A stretch of 47,572 bases of DNA from Candidatus Thorarchaeota archaeon (GTDB lineage: Archaea; Asgardarchaeota; Thorarchaeia; Thorarchaeales; Thorarchaeaceae): the NCBI GenBank assembly GCA_016840385.1, contig JAEOSL010000012.1, forward strand, positions 1 to 47,572, read 5' to 3'. Positions within the stretch are counted from its first letter, which is position 1; every line of letters begins with the position of its first letter. The position numbers and the translations under genes are program-made. This document shows positions 25,501 through 32,941 of the stretch, one piece after another. The notes beneath the pieces were generated by a model that did not search any database, had not been told where the DNA came from, and saw nothing but the letters and a program-made list of their open reading frames with translations.

Positions 25501-25668
25501 AACACACTGTCGAAGCTAATCCATAAAATATCCAAGAAAAGTGGAGATGGCAGCTATGATTCTTATCTTGTAGTTCTTCATTACCTCTATCAGGAGTATG
25601 GTTGTGAAGATACTAAGCATGTCTTTGATGAAACTGTTAAGATACTTGATGGAGAATTACGTGGATGA
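22537..25668 (+). CDS. Membrane HerA/VirB4-like DNA-pumping ATPase
   Basis: 1043 residues. Four N-terminal membrane helices (about 12-35, 42-63, 70-95, 105-125) precede a large domain, then a P-loop (GHTQSGKST, about 546-554) and Walker B (VLILDEAHYLLG, about 766-777). A later region (IADQSPTSLVPEV, about 815) resembles the sensor segment of HerA/FtsK-superfamily hexamers. The combination of membrane helices with a VirB4/TraG-like motor is typical of archaeal conjugation or DNA-transfer systems. It starts at ATG 22537 after GAGGGAATGAAAC. The stop overlaps the next start (ATGA), so it is coupled to the LAGLIDADG-like protein and is presumably its partner. Confidence 0.75.
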   Translation: MTNDEENESSSFWTNAFIALILAAIFTLIIFSPLMLFPWFPLDWHIPTIILVGFAFWVGFGIYIQSKNTQFSSYSIILGILIEIGLTVIAGSLALLSIPVPIFGNALFASLAGATAVGVFLYWLLYSNRGAAQTGLITASAKSHTEQKQSIQRLFMQKKSETVLALELVEEPHDYIFSENEERTPSNHIERFSGIVRSLFSTPYSICYQQINSKTRFYFTTWSNDETQLSHQRTVLLDAIQYSLPKFKFRILETFTGIDLKEHEKGSAAIITGVPLSVDDDSQTKDPLENTLENIVGVLRELENGIFQVFVEPVKMSKSKLKKLEDQYKSEVMRSETVISQERSGLLQKNQQESRTSVNMDAKKKADILDRQIKRFSESNLYKTTVTALTWGPDITKADMDARRLAIALVGALRPGTDQEQFQVEYKTKRKDIAQLMRGLPVGKSTILTAGEVTNYCKLTRRDIGLSITKREKFSSGMKETQETTEPRESQVQKVTSVVATKVDWIKRVPDIYLGHPIDESGKILPKSYVTCDTNFLKMHCVVMGHTQSGKSTTLRSIFGQTVTLGKNPIMFNPIKSYEARLMLHLFKDIRIFTCGRSDLFNLLFNLWNPPLNVPLSKWIDRVVQAWTLWLPNDPVISMHFEKVVYAMYKRCRWNIKTNRKGRPILITDLIETLEEEQKKLQYGEEVSSNIFGALVERIKLILRKHKLVSIFNTKTGITVAELLAHPTIIDMDALFKHDKTLLMGILTAAICEYKLANPSEELTNVLILDEAHYLLGKENASGEAYSGAQLQAINAFTEMLRVVGGTGLGVIIADQSPTSLVPEVMKIAVNMIIHALPSKEDRELVGNYTRCTNSQIDHIAGMQPGEAVVYLQHEGTPKNVKMFQLDRFVVGGISKDPVSDKVVAEHMKRIVKDHPELVDAVPISDEIDTQPEPIKNKSKSKSNTENKHPRELLLERFPQNLQERIAAAVIHPTFKRFWEDHLEKEDVNTLSKLIHKISKKSGDGSYDSYLVVLHYLYQEYGCEDTKHVFDETVKILDGELRG

Positions 25669-28600
25669 CTAGAGAGGGAAAGGAGTACGGTCGTCGAAAG
25701 CGAGAGGGTAGTGATGAGGATGTGGAAACCGACCGAATTGTACGAGAGATCATAAATGAGGTCAGAAGAGAGATTGAGAATGAAGAATCTCCTGAACCAA
25801 AAGAACACCCTGAGCACGAATACGATCCAGAACAGTGTGTACGAGAGGTAATAAAAGAAATACAACAAGAGGAAGCAGAACGATGTAGGCTTGAAGAGCA
25901 AAAAGAATCGAAAGAAAAACCTCCAGAAACAAAAGAGAAAGTAGAAACCTCTGAGGAATGGGATGTTGACGAATGTGTGCGCACAGTGATTAGAGAGGTT
26001 CAGGAAGAGGAGGTTGAACGTCAGAGGTTGCGGGAGGAGCGAGAACATGCAGAGATGGAGAAGGAACAACAGATTGAGGCATCTTATGAATCAAGAAAAG
26101 AAACTGCAGACAAAGATGAGCTTGACGAGTATGAGAAACGAATCCGTGAAGGATTTGAAGAGCATGGAATTGACCCAGAAGAAGTGCAGGAACGTTGGAG
26201 AAAGAAGTTCGAAGAAGAAGTACAGGATGAGATGGGAGAAAAATCGAGAAAACAAACTGAGGGAGAGGATGATGAGGATACAGGACAAGAAAGAACCGCA
26301 GAGGGTCGCTATTACTATGATGATGGAAGTGGACAGGTGTATGAGGTCCAGATGGACTCCAAAGAGAGTTCCGGTTCTGAAACAGAGATGGAGTCCAGTG
26401 GTGAAGTCCAGGAGAAGGTAGAAGATCCACAACCCGAGATTCAGGAAGATGCTGAGGTCAAGAAGGAATCAAAAGATACAGAATCGAAGAAATACTCTGG
26501 TGAAGTCGAACCAGAGAAAGTAACTCCTACACAAGAAACCGAGGATGTTGTAGGAGAGAAGTCGAGGAAAGAAGTGAGACCCGAACAGGAAGAAATCCCT
26601 AGGGTAGAAAGTGAAGAAATCAAACAGGAGAAGAAAGAAACTATCAAAGAATCTGCTGAAACGTCTTCAGAAGGACATAGTGAAGATACAGAAGAAACTA
26701 GCCAAACTCCGGAAAAAGGCAGAGAGAAGTCAAGCTCCACTCCTGAAACCAACACGAAACGAAAACAAGAACGCACAGAGTCCGAAGGTTCGCAGGATAC
26801 CGAAGAGAATGTAGAAGAAAAAAGCGATTCGCGAGAAAAAGAGATATGGACTGAATATGAGATAAAATATGGTTCTCTAGAGGATGAGAACCATAAGAGA
26901 GCAATCCGCGAGATCAAGGAACTACTCCCAGAAGAGGAGCAAGAAAAGTTCAATGAATCCGTCAGAGAAAAAGTACAAACAATAGAGGACTTTGAAGATT
27001 TAGCAAGAAAACATGGGCTTGATGAAATCCTCGAAGATGAAGAAGTGATGGAAGAGATTCGAAACTATCTGAAGGTTAGGCGAACTCTGGAGCAAGAACC
27101 TGATACAGATATTGAAGAACTGGCAGAAGAGATGGGGATTGATGCTGAGTTAGCTGAAGAATGGAGTAGAGGAGAATCAGAACCATACTCTCTCAAGAAA
27201 TTACTGAATCTAGAAGCCTTCTATATCTGGGATGAGATTATTCGAAGTCATCGAGAACAAAATCACCCAGAGTCAAGAGAAGAGGTAGAGAGCATCCTGG
27301 AATCAAACTCTGAACTCAAAGAAGATAGACTCTTTCCACTTGAACAGGATGATGCTATTGCTTATGTTGAGATTATGGCTATGCGACGGAGAGGTGAAAT
27401 TCAAAGGAGAATTCGAAATGGTCGCGAGGTCTATAGTCGCAAACAGATAATGGAGTTGAGTAAGAAATACTCCATCTCTGCGCATGAGATAATCTCATGG
27501 CTAAGAGGTATTAGTGTTCCAAATTTTATAAAACGCGTTTCAAAAGAGAACCAAAAACAAGAGTCATCTCTAGGTTCAGCAAATGACAAAATAGAAGGAA
27601 CATTAGAGAGAGAACATATTCCATGGATAATCAAAACAATGACCCAATTTCAATTAGCGATCCAATATCATAATGAGTTAAGATTCTGGGAAACTTTCGA
27701 TAAGCAGTACGAAATGGTTAGAGATTATTTGAATGGTAAAACACATCGAAAACCCAAACTCTTGAAAAAACTAGAAACTCTTGGATTAAGGAGGGCCTAC
27801 GAAGAAACTCTAGGATGTAGCCCACAAGTAAAAATTGATTCTATGGATGATGTTGAGCGATTACATGCAAAATACAAGACACTTACAAAGAAAGATAGAG
27901 AAACTTGTCAGAAGTATTTCGACGTTATTGAAAATTCTTCATTATCAGATAAGACTCTAGCTAAACAGTATGGTATTTCGAAGCAAAAGGCATCTAGATG
28001 GAGAAATCGAATAGAACCACCCCCAATTTCTAAATTGCGTAGAATGGAGGAAGACAGGATCCTAGACGATTGGGCTAATCGGAAAGAATTTGCGGGCACG
28101 CTGTATCTGATAGCGAAATCTCATGAACAAACAGAAACAGTGAATCAAACTAAATCTGGTGAGCTCGATTTAATTGATTTGTGTGAGAATGTGTACTTCT
28201 ATTTCGCTACTAAAGATAGACTTGCAAAATTCTTGATGAATATTAAACGATATTTGGGCTTGGATAGTGACCTAGGTCTCCACAATACTGTGCAACGCTT
28301 GAACAAAATCCTCACCAAAGCTTTTCCAGAGAACAAATCCAAGAAATTCATCAGTTTAAGATACAATCGAATAAAAGGTGCTTATCTGAAGGTTCTGTTG
28401 AAGTTATCAACTTGGTCAACTGATGACCTTGAGAAGTCTATTTCTAGAATAACTGACATCACTGGTCGCTCATCTAATATCTCAAACCCACGATTTTTGC
28501 AAGGGAAAGAACTTGAAGTAGTTCTTAGCAGAATAATTGCCATTGTTATTTCAGATAGTCATCTACGCTCAAATGGAGCAATTATCTACCATGAACCCGA

Positions 28601-29414
28601 TCTTAGGAGAATACGAATAGTTGAGAAGTATCTTCAAAATCTTGGAAATATAACACTAAATCCAATTTATGATAAAAGAACAAATCATTACATTGTAAAT
28701 ATCCTTTCTGTCGTTGGAAAAATGCTTTTGAAATTAGGATTAACTCCTGGAAACAAAACTATTCACAATCCATGTTTCCCTGAAGTTATTTTCAATTTCT
28801 CTGAATCTGCTCTTTGTGCCGTATTAGAAGAACTGATTCCACAGGATGGGACTGTCACACCAACCTCGGTTAGTTGTAGCCATTCACATACACTTCATCC
28901 AGGAATTGATGTTAGTATACAAATGAAACCATTGATTAACCAAGAAGAAGTGGATCTTGTCAAGGACAAAGGTACTCCTTATGAGCATTATAGCCGTCTT
29001 TCAATAGGATTGTTAAAGGATTTTGCTAAATCAAAAGATAGTCGCATCTCGAAAGTCGCAAAAAGATTATTGAAACATATTTCTGAAAATCTGAATAACT
29101 TCATTGAAGGTGAAGTCAGAATTGCTACACTTTTAGGAATCAAAGTAGTTAGCAATCCTCAATCCGTTTTTTATCACAAAAGGACTGGTGCTGTAACTAT
29201 TTCTTGGGGGGTACGAACTACAGGTAAATTTGAAGCAATTCGTTTTGCAATGATTGCACCTCCAAATGATGTGAAGAAAAAACGAGTGATGCACAGAGCA
29301 ATTCTCGATAATCCCGCTATTGTTGAAAAGATTTTGTCAGAACATCGTGAGCTTGGAATTGTAATAAGAAAATGGTGGGAAGAAGAACTAATTGGTGGGT
29401 CGGGGGAGACTTGA
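25665..29414 (+). CDS. Giant LAGLIDADG-like endonuclease with acidic coiled-coil N-terminus, tRNA-Val associated
   Basis: 1249 residues. Residues 1-390 are Glu/Lys/Arg-rich low complexity with three repeats of a C-V-R-x-[VI]-I-[KR]-E-[IV]-Q-type helix, likely coiled coil. Two helix-turn-helix units follow (LSKKYSISAHEIISWLRG about 600; LAKQYGISKQKASRWRNR about 765). The C-terminal 370 residues match the proteins at 9224 and 43262: NPRF lead-in (about 940), motif 1 IIAIVISDSHL (about 955), motif 2 LEELIPQDG (about 1050) and a final RTGAVTISWG block. The last 22 bp lie inside the convergent tRNA-Val, so the stop codon is in the tRNA T-arm. It is coupled by ATGA to the HerA-like gene. Confidence 0.7.
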   Translation: MTREGKEYGRRKREGSDEDVETDRIVREIINEVRREIENEESPEPKEHPEHEYDPEQCVREVIKEIQQEEAERCRLEEQKESKEKPPETKEKVETSEEWDVDECVRTVIREVQEEEVERQRLREEREHAEMEKEQQIEASYESRKETADKDELDEYEKRIREGFEEHGIDPEEVQERWRKKFEEEVQDEMGEKSRKQTEGEDDEDTGQERTAEGRYYYDDGSGQVYEVQMDSKESSGSETEMESSGEVQEKVEDPQPEIQEDAEVKKESKDTESKKYSGEVEPEKVTPTQETEDVVGEKSRKEVRPEQEEIPRVESEEIKQEKKETIKESAETSSEGHSEDTEETSQTPEKGREKSSSTPETNTKRKQERTESEGSQDTEENVEEKSDSREKEIWTEYEIKYGSLEDENHKRAIREIKELLPEEEQEKFNESVREKVQTIEDFEDLARKHGLDEILEDEEVMEEIRNYLKVRRTLEQEPDTDIEELAEEMGIDAELAEEWSRGESEPYSLKKLLNLEAFYIWDEIIRSHREQNHPESREEVESILESNSELKEDRLFPLEQDDAIAYVEIMAMRRRGEIQRRIRNGREVYSRKQIMELSKKYSISAHEIISWLRGISVPNFIKRVSKENQKQESSLGSANDKIEGTLEREHIPWIIKTMTQFQLAIQYHNELRFWETFDKQYEMVRDYLNGKTHRKPKLLKKLETLGLRRAYEETLGCSPQVKIDSMDDVERLHAKYKTLTKKDRETCQKYFDVIENSSLSDKTLAKQYGISKQKASRWRNRIEPPPISKLRRMEEDRILDDWANRKEFAGTLYLIAKSHEQTETVNQTKSGELDLIDLCENVYFYFATKDRLAKFLMNIKRYLGLDSDLGLHNTVQRLNKILTKAFPENKSKKFISLRYNRIKGAYLKVLLKLSTWSTDDLEKSISRITDITGRSSNISNPRFLQGKELEVVLSRIIAIVISDSHLRSNGAIIYHEPDLRRIRIVEKYLQNLGNITLNPIYDKRTNHYIVNILSVVGKMLLKLGLTPGNKTIHNPCFPEVIFNFSESALCAVLEELIPQDGTVTPTSVSCSHSHTLHPGIDVSIQMKPLINQEEVDLVKDKGTPYEHYSRLSIGLLKDFAKSKDSRISKVAKRLLKHISENLNNFIEGEVRIATLLGIKVVSNPQSVFYHKRTGAVTISWGVRTTGKFEAIRFAMIAPPNDVKKKRVMHRAILDNPAIVEKILSEHRELGIVIRKWWEEELIGGSGET

Positions 29415-29501
29415 ACTCCCGACCTCTGCACTGTCAATGCAGTATTTGCTAGCTGATTGGAATAATTCCAATCATCACATAGCCAACTAGACCACCGACC
29501 C
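29393..29501 (-). tRNA. tRNA-Val(GAC) with D-arm intron
   Basis: Acceptor GGGTCGG/CCGACCC, A, encoded CCA; anticodon arm CTGCA-TTGACAG-TGCAG with GAC; T-arm with TTCAAGT loop. About 32 nt (near 29446-29477) interrupt the D-arm, including a perfect 9-bp hairpin TGATTGGAA/TTCCAATCA; removing them restores a GTC/GAT D-stem. Its 3' end overlaps the last codons of the 1249-aa gene. It begins 4 nt after the 5' stump of another tRNA and appears to use that stump's promoter. Confidence 0.85.
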
Positions 29502-29505
29502 TTAT

Positions 29506-29596
29506 TGAACACGATTTATCTAACCTACCGAATGAGGTATCAGGCGACTGTACCATCCCGAAGGGTGAAACAATAGCCGGGCTAGACCACCGGCCC
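29506..29596 (-). repeat. 5' stump of interrupted tRNA, ends in T-loop
   Basis: It begins GGGCCGGTGGTCTAGCCCGG, a tRNA acceptor strand and D-arm, runs through a probable D-arm intron and a decayed anticodon region containing TTCGG, and ends CGTGTTCAA, i.e. T-stem and the first five T-loop bases. The missing remainder, ATCACGTCCGGCCC-A-CCA, is what the array's 3' stumps supply. The isotype is unresolved: CGG (Pro) is possible, but the anticodon stem no longer pairs. A TATA-like box lies at the right distance upstream. Confidence 0.65.
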
Positions 29597-29622
29597 ATTG
29601 AATCCAGTCACGATGTCTGCCG

Positions 29623-29631
29623 ATTAAAAAC
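29623..29631 (-). promoter_or_regulatory. TATA-like box of the tRNA-Val locus
   Basis: GTTTTTAAT on the minus strand, 27-35 bp upstream of the 5' stump, similar in sequence and spacing to the box of the tRNA-Gly locus (CTTTTTAAC). No such box lies 30 bp before the intact tRNA-Val. Confidence 0.5.
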
Positions 29632-29649
29632 ATTGCGACAGTGCCTATA

Positions 29650-29871
29650 CTAAACGCCAGTACTTCCGAAACCACCCTCGCCACGATCAGTATCCGACAA
29701 CTCATCAACTTCATCAAAGGTGACCTCTGGCACTGGTCGTATTGCCAACTGACTAATTCGCATTCCCCTTGTTATCTGGAATGGAATATCTCCCTGATTG
29801 ATCATAATGGTCTTGACTTCTCCGCGATACCCACTATCAATTGTTCCCGGAATCTGAAAGATAATAGTCAC
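29650..29871 (-). pseudogene. dut 3' fragment (dUTPase motifs 3-5 only)
   Basis: About 70 residues beginning PGTIDSGYRGEVKTIMIN correspond to the C-terminal half of the dUTPase at 33785, with motif 3, MRISQLAIRPV (motif 4) and RGEGGFGSTG (motif 5) all present. Motifs 1 and 2 are missing and the sequence breaks off just upstream of motif 3. A dUTPase cannot be active without motifs 1 and 2. The fragment is less than 60 bp from the promoter of the broken tRNA. Confidence 0.7.
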
Positions 29872-30054
29872 ATCAGGAAATTGTCAGATTATTGTTCACT
29901 TATTGCAGGATTGGAGAAAGATATAACAACCTATCAATAAAATCAAGATTATACTCCCAGAAAACGCAACCAAAGTGTAATCGCAATTGTTTCATAACAT
30001 ATAGAGAGTACATAGTTGGAACGCGATTTAATGGCAGCTTGAACAGAAAGAAGG

Positions 30055-30552
30055 ATGAATATCTTGGAACAGACGTTTGTGTTAATAAAGCCTGATGCCT
30101 TTCAAAGAGCCCTTGTGGGTAGAATCATGTCTAGATTTGAGGAAAAGGGGCTTCAACTTGTTGCAGCTAAACTAATACTGTTGAGTGATAAATCAGTTTC
30201 TAAGCAATATCAACACCTAGCTGACAAACCTTTTTTTGATGAAATAAGGAATTTTATGCAGAAGGGTCCTGTTCTGGCAACTGTCTGGGCAGGTGTTGAT
30301 TGTGTAGAAACAGTCCGTCGTATCTGTGGCATTACGAAAGCCAGAGAGGCTGATCCAGGCACTATACGTGGAGATTGGGCTATGAGCGTAATGTGCAATC
30401 TTGTTCATGCATCTGACTCGAAAACAAATGCTGATAAGGAAATATCTATGTATTTCGACAGAGAATCGATTCTTAGCTATAAACAGAGCACCACTCCATT
30501 CCTCTATTCTAATAGGGAAAATCCCAGTGATTATAATATGGAGGTATCTTAA
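30055..30552 (+). CDS. ndk: Nucleoside diphosphate kinase, first gene of nucleotide operon
   Basis: 165 residues. The NDK fold is clear: TFVLIKPDAFQRALVGRI at the N-terminus, GTIRGDW (about 100-106), and the active-site His in NLVHASDS (about 116-123). A C-terminal extension of about 25 residues is longer than usual (bacterial and archaeal NDKs are about 140-155). The enzyme transfers the gamma-phosphate between NTPs and NDPs through a phosphohistidine. It starts at ATG 30055 with AAGAAGG just before. The stop overlaps the next start by one base. Within this operon it may phosphorylate a product of the radical SAM enzyme. Confidence 0.85.
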   Translation: MNILEQTFVLIKPDAFQRALVGRIMSRFEEKGLQLVAAKLILLSDKSVSKQYQHLADKPFFDEIRNFMQKGPVLATVWAGVDCVETVRRICGITKAREADPGTIRGDWAMSVMCNLVHASDSKTNADKEISMYFDRESILSYKQSTTPFLYSNRENPSDYNMEVS

Positions 30553-30842
30553 TGAGTAATATTCAACATTTAGAAGAACTCTTCACCAAAGAGTTCGAAA
30601 GGAATAAGAAAAGTGCTGCAGAAATAGCATACGTCATTGCTGTACTAGCTCAAAAATCTGATAACTTGACTAAGGCAAAAGAGTTTGCTTTGAAGTCGAT
30701 ATCATTATTTGAGGAACTAGATATTCAAAATCTCGAACGGGCAGCTAGTGAACACAATAGTATCGAAGGTGTTGTTATCCCCGAGTGGATACATGAAGGT
30801 GTAGTTCGAGAAAGATTTAAGGACTTTCTTGAACCAGTCTAA
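30552..30842 (+). CDS. Small helical protein of nucleotide operon
   Basis: 96 residues, wholly helical, with a TPR-like pattern (LTKAKEFALKSISLFEELD). No catalytic motif. ATG 30552 overlaps the last base of the ndk stop and the gene ends 2 bp before the radical SAM start, so it is tightly coupled to both. Probably a scaffold or subunit. Confidence 0.55.
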   Translation: MSNIQHLEELFTKEFERNKKSAAEIAYVIAVLAQKSDNLTKAKEFALKSISLFEELDIQNLERAASEHNSIEGVVIPEWIHEGVVRERFKDFLEPV

Positions 30843-30844
30843 TC

Positions 30845-31996
30845 GTGTCATTGCTTCTTATCGACGAAGAGGTCATCCGAACTTGCTGTTTTACGACCAA
30901 ACCCAGTCAGGGTTATAGAATTAATTGGCAGATTACCTCTTTGTGCAATTGGGCATGCAAGTTTTGTTTTCTAACACCATCTCTACCTGATTTGAGGACA
31001 AGAGAAGTTATAGATATTATTGATATAATTAGGAACTCAAATATCAATGTAAGTGATATTCTCTTAGGAGGTCGAGAGCCTTTAGTTCGGAAAGATATTG
31101 AAATTGTAGTCCGTCATATATATGAAAGTAATTTGAAATTATCGATCTCCACTAATGGCTCAAATATTGAGAGTCTCCGTAGATTGATGCGTTACAGTGA
31201 AGCCATTAGAGCTGTCAACCTTTCTGTGTTCTCTCACAAACCGTTATTGAATGATAGAATATCTGGTACGGGTTCTGGGACTCTTCAGGGAATTCAGGAA
31301 TCCGTGGATTGTTTACATAGCAATGGAGTAGACATCAAAATCAATATTCCACTTTCTGGTTTCAATATTAAGGAACTCGACAAAGCATTAGCTTATGTAG
31401 CGAAATTAGGGGTACACAAGGTTTCTCTTTCCCCGATTCTTTATCTTGAAGAACATCCCAAAAATACATGCACCAAAACCAATATACTCGACTTGAGCAA
31501 TACAAATTATTACACTGAACTTACAAAGGCATGCGAGGAACACAATATGGTTGTAGTTCCTGTAAGAATTCGCTTGTTGAAGACTCAGAAGTGGTTGGAA
31601 AGTTGCCCCTCCGGAACGAAAATCCTCTCAATACTTTCAGACGGGACCATTGTACCTTGTAATCTGATGCCCAAGGATAGCATCTATAATTCTGGTGGTT
31701 TCTCTTTTAATGCGCTAACAAGTGACTTTGCGGAGCGCATCGAATATCTTCACCGAACATTCAGCATGGAGAATCTAAGTATCCAGCAAGATATTGGAAA
31801 GGTATCTTCCCAATTACTAAGAATTGGGGGTGGATGCCGTGCAGTCATTTCATCAGAATCAAAAACCAACGGTAATCACTCAAGATTTGAGCATTTTTTT
31901 GAATATCTTAGAACTGAACCTGAAAATCTTAGAGATTCGACTCTGAAAAACCACCATGACTGTATCTATCAATTTTCTGAGAGTGAAATGTATTGA
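30845..31996 (+). CDS. Radical SAM enzyme with SPASM-like C-terminus
   Basis: 383 residues. The cluster motif CNWACKFC (about residues 32-39, C-x3-C-x2-C) follows RINWQITS. The SAM-binding GGE is replaced by GGREP (about 75-79). Later Cys residues (CPSG, PCNLMP and GGGCRA, about 260-335) suggest a SPASM/twitch-type auxiliary cluster. Such enzymes use a 5'-deoxyadenosyl radical to modify peptides, cofactors or, in viperins, nucleotides. The motif spacing with F-C-F resembles viperin (C-x3-C-x2-C-F), but SPASM-like Cys are not typical of viperin. It starts at GTG 30845; the stop overlaps the next gene (TTGA). Confidence 0.75.
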   Translation: MSLLLIDEEVIRTCCFTTKPSQGYRINWQITSLCNWACKFCFLTPSLPDLRTREVIDIIDIIRNSNINVSDILLGGREPLVRKDIEIVVRHIYESNLKLSISTNGSNIESLRRLMRYSEAIRAVNLSVFSHKPLLNDRISGTGSGTLQGIQESVDCLHSNGVDIKINIPLSGFNIKELDKALAYVAKLGVHKVSLSPILYLEEHPKNTCTKTNILDLSNTNYYTELTKACEEHNMVVVPVRIRLLKTQKWLESCPSGTKILSILSDGTIVPCNLMPKDSIYNSGGFSFNALTSDFAERIEYLHRTFSMENLSIQQDIGKVSSQLLRIGGGCRAVISSESKTNGNHSRFEHFFEYLRTEPENLRDSTLKNHHDCIYQFSESEMY

Positions 31997-32934
31997 AAGA
32001 AAATGAAGAATATAATCCAGAAAAAAAGCTTTTAACTTGGATTGGCACTGCTATTACCTTATTCGGGGTACTCCTGATTGCACTAGCATACATCTTTGAA
32101 CCCTATTTAATAAATGACATAATTCACCTTATTGGCAGAGATCTAGGCATCGGAATCTTTACTGCAGGTTTAATAATACTGTTTGTTGATAGAGAAAAAG
32201 CTAGTTTTACTGGGACGAATGAAGAGATTAAACCATTAGTTTTAGAATCCATAAATTCTGCTCTTAAGGATGAATTCTTGAAAACCCCAGTTATTGATGA
32301 AGATTCACTTAAGAAAGAGATTGTTGCATTGAGCAAAGGTCCAAAAACGATTAAAGAAATTGAGCTGGGTCATTATTTGGATTTGATGGATATATCAGCC
32401 ACGCCAAAAATGGCAAACAGGCTTGCTGAGTTCTACGTACATGAAGTAAAACGGAAAATACTTAATCTAAAAGATTATGCCCTTGTTTGTCCTAAAACAG
32501 AGAATACATATTTAGCTTCTCTGATTGCTAGTAAACTAGAAATCCCGACAATATTTGTGAATACGACAATAGTTGTGAAGAATCAGGTCCCAGATGAGTG
32601 TAGTGAATGCAAAGATAAATGCTTGTGCGAAACACATCTTAACCAAGCTAAAGAGATGGATCGTGTTTTTCTTTTTGATGGAGATATTGGTCCAACATCC
32701 TCTAAATCGTTTATTCTCTTTGATGATGTTATGCTAACAGGTGAAAAACTTTGTTTTTGTGCCGCCATTATTCATCAGTTCTGGAAGCGAAAAATATCAT
32801 ATGCAATTGTGTTGGTTCGGCGGAAAGAAGTAGATAGCACTGATACTGACTTGAAACTGCGCCGGTATGTCACTGATGTTCATCCGATATGGGAATGGAA
32901 TGATGATGATATCAGCAAAATAAAGGAGATGTAA
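31993..32934 (+). CDS. Membrane-anchored phosphoribosyltransferase-like protein
   Basis: 313 residues. Two N-terminal membrane helices (about 13-32 and 42-62) precede a helical linker and a C-terminal PRTase-like Rossmann domain. Its PRPP-type loop FILFDDVMLTGEKLC (about 234-248) has the hydrophobic strand, D-D and T-G of that family. An insert CSECKDKCLCETH (about 202-214) could bind zinc. It may use PRPP with a base or nucleotide product of the operon at the membrane, or be a regulatory PRTase. The start TTG 31993 overlaps the radical SAM stop. Confidence 0.65.
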   Translation: MKENEEYNPEKKLLTWIGTAITLFGVLLIALAYIFEPYLINDIIHLIGRDLGIGIFTAGLIILFVDREKASFTGTNEEIKPLVLESINSALKDEFLKTPVIDEDSLKKEIVALSKGPKTIKEIELGHYLDLMDISATPKMANRLAEFYVHEVKRKILNLKDYALVCPKTENTYLASLIASKLEIPTIFVNTTIVVKNQVPDECSECKDKCLCETHLNQAKEMDRVFLFDGDIGPTSSKSFILFDDVMLTGEKLCFCAAIIHQFWKRKISYAIVLVRRKEVDSTDTDLKLRRYVTDVHPIWEWNDDDISKIKEM

Positions 32935-32941
32935 TGTAGGG

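Larger units (their letters stand above)
15625..29596 (-). mobile_element. tRNA-Val-anchored cassette array
   Basis: Five 3' stumps of one tRNA (15625, 17279, 19584, 20650, 22129), all minus strand with acceptor close to CCGGCCC and T-loop AAATCACG, separate cargo blocks. The right end holds an intact tRNA-Val(GAC) (29393-29501) and a 91-nt 5' stump (29506-29596) whose acceptor GGGCCGG matches the 3' stumps. Next to the tRNA are the 1249-aa LAGLIDADG-like and 1043-aa HerA-like genes. Cargo comprises a surface beta-propeller protein, a three-gene operon, an AsnC-type regulator and secreted or membrane proteins. No integrase is seen. Confidence 0.7.

Noticed and set aside
25590..26953. Several long minus-strand open frames (up to 170 codons)
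   Set aside because: They are antisense shadows of the Glu/Lys-rich N-terminus of the 1249-aa gene, with Ser/Phe/Leu-rich composition and no start signals.
15625..29596. Ordinary integrase-driven genomic islands
   Set aside because: No R-H-R-Y or serine recombinase is recognisable in any of the three arrays and most blocks hold a single gene; integrase loss cannot be formally excluded.
29641..29940. 99-codon plus-strand frame at 29641
   Set aside because: Antisense to the dut fragment, which has clear dUTPase motifs on the minus strand.
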